From assembly GCA_021030915.1 (NCBI GenBank), contig JAGEMR010000128.1:19845-83844 (forward strand): a stretch of 64,000 nucleotides of DNA, in the 5' to 3' direction. The notes under the pieces are model-generated. The model did not search any database, was not told where the DNA came from, and was given only the letters and a program-made list of their open reading frames with translations. The stretch comes from Astrothelium macrocarpum (lineage: Eukaryota; Ascomycota; Dothideomycetes; Trypetheliales; Trypetheliaceae). Within the stretch, counting starts at the first letter, position 1, and each line of letters starts with the position of its first letter. Positions 55,601 to 64,000 of this stretch are shown here, in pieces. The translations under genes and the position numbers were made by a program.

Positions 55601-58024
55601 TCGAAAATTATGAGATATTGGACGTCATTGAGTTTTCCAGCAAAAGAAAGCGAATGTCAGTTGTAGTGCGCTTTCCAGATCAACGTGTTTGTGTCGTCTG
55701 CAAAGGCGCAGATTCTCTGGTCATGCAACTCCTCAAGCTTTCTACCTTGGCAAACCAGAAGGTAGCGGAGATTGAGAAACGTGCAAGTGTACGAAAGAGT
55801 TTAGAGGCACAAGAAGCCATTCGACGTAAGAGTGAGGCAAGAGAACGTCATAGCATCAGTCGGCCAAGCATCAGTTTGAGTTTCGGGCGGCCCAGTATTG
55901 GCGGTCTTGGTCGACCCAGCATGAGTCGACCAAGCATTAGTGGAAACAAGCTACAACCTATTCGTGATGAGGTCGATACCTGGCTTCGAGAGCGTGAAAG
56001 AGATGTGGAGGTTTCATCATTTGAAGACCAATCCGCTTATTACACGCCACGTCCTTCAACGAACCTTCTCAACGGAAGGTCATCTGTCGCCATGTCTGAG
56101 GCTCGAAGCTCTATCGCGACAGACTTTGACGATGACCTTGTAGATGACGCGCTCGCTGTTGACGAGAATGCCGTAATAGAACGATGCTTCCAGCATATCA
56201 ATGACTTTGCTACAGAAGGACTTAGAACCTTGCTTTATGGCTATCGTTTCATCGATGAGCAAGAATATGCAGGCTGGAAGAAAGTCTATCTAGATGCGAC
56301 TACAAGTCTTGTGGACCGTCAGGACATGATCGAAAGAGCAGGTGAATTGATCGAACACGACTTTGAACTGGGTGGTGCTACAGCCATTGAAGACAAATTG
56401 CAAAAAGGCGTTCCTGAAGCAGTTGACAAACTTAGGCGCGCCAATATCAAGATGTGGATGTTGACTGGTGACAAAAGAGAGACAGCTATCAACATTGGAC
56501 ATTCTTGCCGTTTGATCAAAGACTATTCATCAGTCATTGTGCTTGACCATGAGTTTGGACAAATCGAAAAACACATTGCCGCGTCTATTGTCGAGATAAA
56601 CAGGGGTGTCGTTGCACACTCGGTTGTTGTCGTCGACGGTCAAACACTTACGATAATTGATAGCGACCCGTCCCTTCAATCCTTGTTCTTCGATTTAGTA
56701 ATACTTGCTGACTCAGTGATCTGCTGTCGAGCATCACCAAGTCAGAAAGCTGGGCTTGTCAAGACAATTCGTCGGAAGATGAAAAAGAAGGTTACTCTTG
56801 CTATTGGTGATGGTGCAAACGACATTGCCATGATCCAAGAGGCGCACGTTGGCATCGGGATTACTGGAAAAGAAGGTTTGCAAGCTGCCAGAGCATCAGA
56901 CTATTCCATCGCGCAGTTTCGCTTTCTTACAAAGTTGCTGCTTGTGCATGGGCGTTGGAACTATATCCGGACGTGCAAGTACACCGTGGGCACGTTCTGG
57001 AAAGAATTCGTAAGCTGATTTTGATCCCTCCATTTTTCTCACATTGGAACTAACCATTTCAAAGCTTTTCTACCTTACACAAGCACTGTACCAGCGCTGG
57101 ACAGGCTACACGGGAACATCCCTCTACGAATCATGGTCTCTCAGCATGTTCAACACCCTCTTCACCTCCCTCCCTGTCATCTTCCTTGGCGTCTTCGAAC
57201 GCGATCTCCAACCAGCTACGCTCCTCGCTGTGCCCGAGCTCTACACCAAAGGTCAACGCAATGGCGGTTTCAACCTTCTCCTTTATCTCGGCTGGATGTT
57301 CATGAGTAGCTCGGAAGCAATGCTCATCTATTTTTGCATGTTCGGTCTCTTCGGCGAGGTCTTCTTCACACAGGACAACGACCTCTTCGCCATGGGCGAC
57401 ATGACCTTCACCGCCGTGGTCATCCTCATCAACATCAAGATGCAGCTCATCGAGATGCACTCCAAGAGCCTCGTCGTTCCGCTTTCCCTCGTCCTCTCCA
57501 TCGGCGGCTGGTTCCTGTGGAACATCGTCCTCGCTGCGACGTACAAGAACAATGTCATCTATCATGTTCGCAACTCCTTCTTTGACCGGTTCGGCGCGAA
57601 CCCGGCCTGGTGGGCCACGTTGGTTATCATCGTCATCGCAGCCGTCGTCTTCGAACTTGCTGTCTCGAGCTTGCGCGCTGCTTTTCGGCCATCAGACGTC
57701 GATGTCTTCCAGGCGCTCGAGCAGGATCTGGCGATTCGAAAGAGATTCGAGGAGGCTGCTGCATCGGAATTGCGCCAGGGCTGGGATCGTGGTACGAAGC
57801 GCAGTAGTGCGGAGATTGAGCGTGAGGAGGAAGAGAGGCGGAGGGAGGGCGAAGTGCGCGATTTGCTGAGCCGGCCGAGGGTCATGGAGGAGGGGAGGGC
57901 GGAAGGGGCCAGTGGCGCGACGAAGCAGGGCGCTGTGGTGGGCGAGGAAATGGAACCGAGGAAGTCGGCTGACATTCAAGAGATGCTATCGAGGAGGTTT
58001 GGTAGTGTAAGGAGCGAGATGTAG
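52678..58024 (+). CDS. dnf3: Dnf3-like P4-ATPase (phospholipid flippase)
   Basis: Six exons, 52678-53765, 53811-53848, 53898-53915, 53968-54940, 54990-57009 and 57065-58024, join to 1698 aa. The N-terminus is disordered and Ser-rich. Then come the P4 hallmark FSKIANFYFLIVSIMQMIPG, an MALDGETNLK actuator loop (DGET), the phosphorylation motif SDKTGTLT with Asp711, MLTGDKRETA and AIGDGANDIAMIQEA, and about ten TM helices in total. FRKISVAGTAWLHDVDLN after the phosphorylation site and the long size favour the Dnf3 branch over Dnf1/2 or Drs2. It flips phospholipids to the cytosolic leaflet at Golgi or plasma membrane, usually with a Cdc50-type subunit. Exon 3 is only 18 nt. Confidence 0.92.
57070..58020. 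other. GC-skew switch island 5 (centre ~57620)
   Basis: The plus strand is C-rich at 57070-57580 and G-rich at 57640-58020. It coincides with the last exon of the flippase gene. Composition returns to normal right after the stop codon. Confidence 0.7.
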
Positions 58025-58355
58025 ACGAGTGGCGCTTCACTTTAATTTCTTGTACAAAATTCGTTAGAGGACTTTTCAAACTTGTCAAGCACTAGCTGGC
58101 TTTTTGAACGACTACTATAATAAATTCGTCGATTTGTGATCCCTCGCAGTTCGCCGGCTTAGATCCGTCTGATTTTGCAAAGTTCTCCAGCTCGCCTCAT
58201 GAATCCTCTTGCCCATAGATTATCGTTGGTCCTCTCCTCTCTGCGATTCTACGTTTCCTTATCATTCATATCCTCGTGGCCTACAACTGTGTACCACACT
58301 TATGCTTTGATAAGCAAGTTTGTGCTTTTGTCTGATGCTGGATGACTTGATTTCA
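58025..58355. other. convergent 3' flanks of flippase and lsm3
   Basis: No gene seen. Confidence 0.5.
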
Positions 58356-58813
58356 TCATGATGTCTGTGGCGAAATCAAAACCACCGAGTCCCCTAGATG
58401 TCCAAAATTAGCCTTGCCAAGAATGTGCAAGGTTTAAGAACGAGCTACCTCTCACAAATAGCATTTCGGACTGCTTCTTCATGATCTAGAGGCCGTTAAC
58501 GCAAATCCATTCTATTTTATTGTATGCGCAGTCACCTTCACATCCTGCTGATCCTCGTCTTCGTCCTCAAATATGTAGACTGTCTCTTCGACGTCTCCGA
58601 GGACTAAATTGCAATGGCTATCGTATGCCTGAAAAGCATCAGCGCTGGCGAAGTCACATTTGCAAGGCAAAGCAGCATGCAGCTCACATGTAAACGGCCC
58701 TTTAGTTCCCGGTCTCCACGCAGTTTCACAAACACGATTTCGTCTAATGAGAGTCGCACCAGGTCCAGTGGTTCTTGCACTGCTGGCGCAGCATCATTAT
58801 CAGCGTCGGCCAT
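58356..58813 (-). CDS. lsm3: Lsm3, U6 snRNA-associated Sm-like protein
   Basis: Four exons, 58813-58688, 58628-58536, 58485-58449 and 58393-58356, join in frame to 97 aa, the expected size. Sm motif 1 is LDLVRLSLDEIVFVKLRGDRE followed by KGRLHAYDSHCNLVLGDVEE, and Sm motif 2, MLFVRGDSVVLIS, is assembled from the two smallest exons (37 and 38 nt). Lsm3 is part of the Lsm2-8 ring on U6 snRNA in splicing and of the Lsm1-7 ring in mRNA decapping. Only the first exon stands out as an open frame. It is divergent from the PPR-like gene with 164 bp between start codons, so a shared promoter is likely. Confidence 0.95.
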
Positions 58814-58977
58814 AAGTCATTAGGTCGAGGTCAAAGTTTGTGGCGCTGAACGTGGATGATGAAATAAGCGCGCGGAAGGCGGCTCTAGCTCCGTGTTCTC
58901 CGTGCAAGCTCAAAACTTTGGCCTGCAATCTTATTCAAGGGGGCTGAAAAAAGTACAATGCCGCGGCGACATTGTAT

Positions 58978-61038
58978 ATGGGCCCGTTGTCTACCCAATT
59001 AAGCTCTCTTGAGCTTCGTCTTGCGTCGAGAATACGATGGAAGCGTCAATGGCGACCAACCGGCTGGACCTGTCCGGAGTGCCAGAAACGGAGAGCTTCG
59101 CAAAAGAGATATCAGCACACAGAGGCACAAAGACAAGGAGTGAGCGCGTCAAACGATAGCTTCGGGAATTTGGACCCCTTTTTCTATTCAAAATTCCGAC
59201 CGAAACTTGAAGAAGAGATTCCACCACCTTCCGAGTACGACACTGATGCCAATCGATCCCGCAACGAAGTACAGACAACATCACCGAACAGCATAACATC
59301 AGAAAAGAGTTTTCAGGCGGACAATGAGTTCAAGCATGGAGATCGCGGGTTTTGGAGAAATGAATTTAAAGAGGCTTTAGTTCGGCGGGAATCTCATCGT
59401 TTATTGGTTGCTCTGAGGGCTGGAGAGGATGACGACAACTTTTTGACTGACATTCCATCTATAACCATATCGGAGATCCTAAAACTGCTTGATCCGGATC
59501 ATTTCCTTGCTGGATATCAAGACGCTTATGGCGAGCTCAGCGACCCTGCAGTCCATGCAATAGGTCGGATACCCCTTGATGCTCTTCTGGAAGATTATTT
59601 GGACAGTATTAAGAAAGTAATAAGGAACGTCAGGAAGTCGGGAAAAAAATTCCGCTTAGTTGACTACCGTTCTCTTCTGCGCTGTACTCGTGCGTGCTGC
59701 GATGGCAAAGAGGCAGATAAACTATGGGCAGAGATGCAGGAAGCGCGCGTCATCCCTGATACGGCTTGTTACAACTACTATCTGGGCGCGAAGTGTTGGA
59801 ATGGAACGCATATCGCTGATACGAGGTTTTCGTTTCGGGTAACGCCTTTCACGCTTTTAGCGAGAAGTCGGACAAAGCTTGGGAAGAAATGGTCCAATTA
59901 CAGGCTGGGAGAAGGAGGCATCAAGTCGGTTGTGATGTCCGTCTTTAATGACATGCAACGACGACAGATTCCTGCCAACGAGGAAACCTTTCTGCATATA
60001 CTGACAGCACTGTCACGTGAGGGAGATGTGGACGGTGTCAAGGCAGTACTGAAGAAAATCTTCGACGTCGATGTGGATTCCGTTATGAGCGATTCCTATC
60101 TATCAGATCCTTCCGAAATTCGTCTCATCTCCAAGACCTCGCCTTTCTATCCCAGCGGGCAGCTCCTCTTCACCATCGCGCATGTCTTCGGTTCCAACAA
60201 CGACATCCCAACCGCTCTTCGCGTCGTAGACTACATCTCCCAACTCTACTCCCTCCCCGTCCCCGCAAACACCTGGCAACAGCTCCTCTGCTGGACCTTT
60301 ATCCTCGCCAAACCGCACTCCGGCCGCCGCGGCGAATGCTGGCTCGAGAACGCCGGCGCGCTGCCCGGCGCGGCGGTCGGCCAAGTCTTCAACACCATGA
60401 CCAACGCTCCCTACAACATCCCACCCACCATCGACACCATCAAAATGCTGCTCTCCAACGCGCGGCGCACGGGGGAATGGGATCTGATGCGCGTCTACCT
60501 GCGGCGCGCGGACCAGCTCGAGCGCGCGGCCGCCGCCACCGCCGGACACGCCTACGCCCGCTACCGCGACGCCGTGCACGCGCACACCACGGGCTACGCG
60601 TCGCGCGAGCGCGTCCACCGCGCGCGCGCCCTCTACGAGGCCCAGGCCACGCTGCGCGACCGCCACAGCCGCGCGCTGCGCTCCTTCGTGCACATGCTGC
60701 TCGGCAAGCCGACGTTGGCGCATGTCCCGAACAGTCACGGTCGCCAGTGGGAGCGTCGTGATGTACCGGATGTCCTGGCGGAGCATGGGAAGTGGGCGCC
60801 GCCGCTGGTGCGGTATCGCACGTTGGGTGGCGTGGTGGAGCTGTTGTTCCGGACGCCGGAGGAGGAGGAGTGGTTGCTGGAGAGGGCGAAGTTGAAGGCG
60901 AAGGCGTTGTATGTGGCGGGGGAGGCGACGAGGACGGGACGGGTGGTGGATGTGGAGAGGGAGGGGGGTTGGGAAGGGGAGTGGAGTGGAGGTGAGAACT
61001 ATTTTCGAAGGTTGATGGAGGAGGTGCCTCGTTCGTGA
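58978..61038 (+). CDS. PPR-like mitochondrial protein
   Basis: Frame of 686 aa from ATG 58978; a TTG just upstream also opens the frame. The N-terminus is basic with Leu, Ser and Arg (SLELRLASRIRWKRQWR), a plausible mitochondrial presequence. Residues about 225-420 contain degenerate 35-aa helical hairpins of pentatricopeptide type (LLRCTRACCDGKEADKLWAEMQ, VFNDMQRRQIPANEETFLHI, SREGDVDGVKAVLKKIF). Fungal PPR proteins bind organellar RNAs in respiratory-gene expression; the target is unknown. The C-terminal 250 residues are unusually Arg/Ala-rich because they fall in a C-to-G skew island. Confidence 0.75.
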   Translation: MGPLSTQLSSLELRLASRIRWKRQWRPTGWTCPECQKRRASQKRYQHTEAQRQGVSASNDSFGNLDPFFYSKFRPKLEEEIPPPSEYDTDANRSRNEVQTTSPNSITSEKSFQADNEFKHGDRGFWRNEFKEALVRRESHRLLVALRAGEDDDNFLTDIPSITISEILKLLDPDHFLAGYQDAYGELSDPAVHAIGRIPLDALLEDYLDSIKKVIRNVRKSGKKFRLVDYRSLLRCTRACCDGKEADKLWAEMQEARVIPDTACYNYYLGAKCWNGTHIADTRFSFRVTPFTLLARSRTKLGKKWSNYRLGEGGIKSVVMSVFNDMQRRQIPANEETFLHILTALSREGDVDGVKAVLKKIFDVDVDSVMSDSYLSDPSEIRLISKTSPFYPSGQLLFTIAHVFGSNNDIPTALRVVDYISQLYSLPVPANTWQQLLCWTFILAKPHSGRRGECWLENAGALPGAAVGQVFNTMTNAPYNIPPTIDTIKMLLSNARRTGEWDLMRVYLRRADQLERAAAATAGHAYARYRDAVHAHTTGYASRERVHRARALYEAQATLRDRHSRALRSFVHMLLGKPTLAHVPNSHGRQWERRDVPDVLAEHGKWAPPLVRYRTLGGVVELLFRTPEEEEWLLERAKLKAKALYVAGEATRTGRVVDVEREGGWEGEWSGGENYFRRLMEEVPRS
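60150..61020. other. GC-skew switch island 6 (centre ~60690)
   Basis: The plus strand is C-rich at 60150-60650 and G-rich at 60750-61020. It is inside the 3' third of the PPR-like gene. Confidence 0.75.
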
Positions 61039-61858
61039 ATTGTTGCGCAAATAGACGAGGGTTCTTGAATGAGAATTTCTATGAATACCTATTCCGGTAC
61101 GTATCTACCTAGATTTCATTACCAGATCACATTACCCTCAGTAAGCTGTGACTCTATAAAGGAAGATTGAAAGGGCGATGGCTCCTCAAGGACAGCCGTG
61201 CTACTCGTAGCAACTGTAGCATTAGCATATAAAAGAACCATAAAGACCAAAGCTAATCGGAGCGCGAGAATACTAAATCTGCCTTCTATGCAGAAATAAA
61301 CACGGGATGCTTTGTTGCCCATTTCACAGCAACTCTAGCGTCAGCCGCACGGACAGACTACAAGGGCTTAACCGGGAACATCACGTGCCATCATCACTTA
61401 ATCTTGTCATGTCTGCCCAACTCCGTGGTTGTTTCCTCTCTTCGCTTTGCTGACGCGGAGATTGACTCTGCACCCCATGTGCCTATCTACGAATCAACCC
61501 ATACGGATTTTGGCTGCTTCAGTCTTCTGGCGAGTGTACGACGGCAGCCGGCTCGTTCCATCCACCTCATGACATTGGCGTTTAAATAATACAGTAACCC
61601 TTCGGTTCGGCGTCAAGGTTTGTCTATCGCAAGCGGCTATTTGACCATGGTCTCGTACTCATCCCTGGCGACCCACGAAAATGCCTTTCAATTCTCATAA
61701 CCATCATTCGAGTCTGTAACGACATTGTCACCGTGCTAAAAATACTGTCCAACATCGCCATTCTTTCGAAGCAGAGCCCGTCTCTGACAAACGAGATATC
61801 AGTACCTGATAGCACCGGATGTACCTCGCTTAGCCGAATTTGCTGTAATTCTCGGCCC
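61039..61858. other. convergent 3' flanks of PPR-like and DUF6594 genes
   Basis: Short open frames on both strands with no recognisable domain; no gene called. Confidence 0.45.
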
Positions 61859-62977
61859 TCAGTTCTGTGCCACAAACACAGTAAGGACTGCAATATACCT
61901 AAACTTTGATGTCAGAATTCGCGCATAATATTTTCCAGGAATCCAAGGGTGTTTTACGTCGCACCAGCAACAAAAAGTTCCGCAGTCCTTGCTCTTCCCA
62001 ATAGAGAAAGAATCAATATGAAGACAACCGAAGCTGTCAAGATAATGCCCAGTCTCTTCCCTAATCCCTGAACAAACAACATTATCGCTACTGGTAAGAA
62101 TAGGATGCTTATCAATATAGCGATAAGAGTAATGTATACTATTTTCCTCATCAGTGGCTGAGATGGTATAAATATGTTGGGATCCCTAGACAATCCGCTC
62201 TTTAATTCCTACACATTTGCGTCAGTACACACATTCTCGGTCGATCGTATGTCAATCTTAACACAGAGCCAGTACCTTTCCCAGAGCTTGGTATGCCCAT
62301 ATTATCAGATCTTCGAGGAGTTCATGAAGCCGGCGATGGCCACTGCCATCTGCAGATTTTGCAATCACCATTATGTCGTCTTTCCTATGAAGGTACGCGG
62401 TCTCATCTCTCGCCAAAGAAGAGGAATTTTCCGTCCAGTTTTGAAGATTTTTGACTTCTCGCGTGCTGGCTGTTTCACGCTCAAAGGTCTTTGAACTACG
62501 TTCAACTAGTCTATCTATTGGTTTAAATTTTCAGTCTCTCGCGTTTCAAGGGATGGTTGAGTGGTCGGAGTTTCAAGGACTGATCACATACCGTATCTCT
62601 CCAGAGCGCCGTTCAGTTGTGCGATTAGCTGCCGTCTTGCCTCGTTTGAGTCTCTTCTGTAATTTCCAAGGAAAAGAGGTCGAGGCTCGTTCACATCTAA
62701 TATCGCTAGCTCTTGCTCTAGCTGCGAAATCTCGTCTTGCATGTATAGCAGTAGTCGAGTTCTGACTGCAGTAAAACGACGATAGATCTGAAATGATGGA
62801 TGCGAACTGATCAGAGCGGCATATTGTGGATACCCTGGTGGATAGTCTTCCACTGAATTAAATTAACCCTACTGCACGTTGCCTACAAGTATCTTCACCT
62901 GTCCTACCTTGGAGCTGAAAGGTACCAGGCTGAATATGGATATTGTCTATTGGAGGCACAGTATGCTCAGCAGCCAT
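61859..62977 (-). CDS. DUF6594-family membrane protein
   Basis: Five exons, 62977-62908, 62852-62592, 62514-62276, 62208-61958 and 61898-61859, join to 286 aa. The pattern fits fungal DUF6594 proteins: YPPGYPQYAALISSHPSFQI followed by a long helix (YMQDEISQLEQELAILD), a central NLQNW segment, HRKDDIMVIA, then two or three C-terminal transmembrane helices (IVYITLIAILISILFLPVAI, LGIILTASVVFILILSLLG and YIAVLTVFVAQN, the last only after splicing the 40-nt final exon). Function is unknown; many copies occur in Pezizomycotina. The splice sites chosen all keep frame, and a branch-like CTGAC precedes the last acceptor. Confidence 0.85.
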
Positions 62978-64000
62978 CCTGGAACATCAATGCGGCTAGC
63001 CATCCTCGGAAATTTTAGTGATAAATATACATTGCGGTTTTCAGCGCGAATTGTGGCAGACAAACAAGAACACTGCCAACGGAAGGAGGAAGGAGAAGTA
63101 CAAATGCGCGTCGCGAATCCTCTGCGGTCAACAAGCCATTTGCAGTATCGCTCTAGTGTGCGCATCTTGAAACCGAAGCAGCCTATCAACTGTAGCTAAT
63201 CAGACAGGACAGGCCAGAACTATCTCACGGACCGACAACTAGATCTTAGGGTTCTGTCTCATGCGGCAGGAGGTAGCGAGGCAGTGCAAGTCGAGCCTTA
63301 CAAGAGTGCACGGTCCACTGATCATTTCCCTTCAAGAACTTGGTCTTTAGTAATTTAAGACCCTCTCTACAGTCAGAGTCCTCATTTCCGCTGTTGAGAG
63401 CGGACTAGTTAGAGAGCACGGGACACACAAAAAGGGCGGTTCGATTATAACGGCTCCAGTCCTTAGAAATAGTAACGAGTTAAGAGGAAAAATACCAAAC
63501 ATGGTCCAACTACTGGTGCTGCTGATTTAGCGCTTCGGCTCACACCGTATGGCTACTCGGAATGTCGCGCCTGCTGACCGTTCCTAGCTATTAAGCAGGT
63601 ACTTGAATTACATGCATACCTAGCCAATTGTACATGCATACACTGCCTCGAGGATTCAAATCGGGTTCCCTTTCTCTTTACCTGCAATATTTCGCACTGG
63701 TACGATAGTTTTCACAGAAAAAGAGCGATTGTGCATGTCCTCCGATGCCGGCTGCAACAGTGCCTTGGCGCTGAGGTATGCATTTGCCCAGTTTTTGACT
63801 CACCAATGCCCAGTCACTCTAGTGCTCCTAGAACGATGCTCCTTCACCCCCACAAAATTATCTCGTCTTATCCTTTTGAATCGGTCAACGTGCTGATTCA
63901 GCTTGAGCCACTGTTCCGAGCTAAGCAGGGGTCGGAAGGATCATTAAGGTATGGCATCATTATGCAGGATTCTGGATTATTTGGATAGCATAGAATAGCA
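62978..64000. other. window-end intergenic, no supported gene
   Basis: Normal-composition DNA with many stops. No gene, tRNA or repeat is supported by eye. Confidence 0.45.

Noticed and set aside
60103..61050. 315-codon antisense open frame, and similar long antisense frames at 5381-5845 and 43093-43920
   Set aside because: High-GC skew islands lack A/T-rich stop codons, so the complementary strand stays open; the products are Arg/Pro/His-rich without domains and overlap well supported genes.
63933..63946. 14-nt match to the conserved 3' end of 18S rRNA (CGGAAGGATCATTA)
   Set aside because: Flanking bases do not match rDNA or ITS1, so chance is the simplest explanation.
1..64000. CRISPR arrays, bacterial operons, rRNA operon, intact transposase or reverse transcriptase
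   Set aside because: None seen on either strand; intron structure shows the window is eukaryotic.

Overview
This is nuclear DNA of a filamentous ascomycete (Pezizomycotina, most likely a Dothideomycete). The evidence is short GT-AG introns of about 48-135 nt that must be removed to restore conserved proteins, fungal-specific families (HET-domain protein, an NLR-type STAND protein, PLAC8, DUF6594, SamB/MUB1), and two extremely A/T-rich blocks with no genes, of the kind left by repeat-induced point mutation (RIP). Every multi-exon model below was built by reading splice sites and checking that the exons join in one frame. No homology search was possible, so family names rest on motifs I recognise.

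Layout. 1-2750: A/T-rich block. 3437-3533: intron-containing tRNA-Ile(UAU). 4754-13625: housekeeping genes, namely a PLAC8-family protein, the Cdc48/p97 ATPase, a Sus1/ENY2-like factor (minus strand) and the Ste50 MAPK adaptor. 13.6-19.2 kb: a choline-kinase/APH-like phosphotransferase, a large PD-(D/E)XK-like nuclear protein, and at least four short inverted-repeat (MITE-like) elements from three families. 19.7-22.2 kb: second A/T-rich block. 22.9-38.9 kb: an accessory, self-recognition-like region with a stand-alone SesB-type alpha/beta hydrolase, a CYP52-like P450, a SesB-NB-ARC-TPR NLR, a GH43 pseudogene with four in-frame stops, a Lys/Gly-rich small secreted protein, a HET-domain protein and a BTB protein. 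39.6-42.9 kb: an MBL-fold hydrolase and an F-box protein. 43.0-63.0 kb: mostly housekeeping genes, namely heme oxygenase-like, CorA-type Mg2+ transporter, SamB, a 2OG-Fe(II) oxygenase, a Dnf3-like flippase, Lsm3, a PPR-like mitochondrial protein and a DUF6594 membrane protein.

The most interesting observations are two. First, the stand-alone SesB gene and the NLR share the same first-intron position and domain boundaries, but only the stand-alone copy keeps the nucleophile serine; the NLR has glycine there. This looks like a catalytic/non-catalytic pair in an immunity or incompatibility locus. Second, six GC-rich islands (centres near 5.5, 13.4, 43.6, 51.5, 57.6 and 60.7 kb) each switch sharply from C-rich to G-rich on the plus strand, whatever the direction of the gene they lie in. 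Ordinary coding constraint does not explain this; it resembles local origin-type or break-type strand asymmetry.
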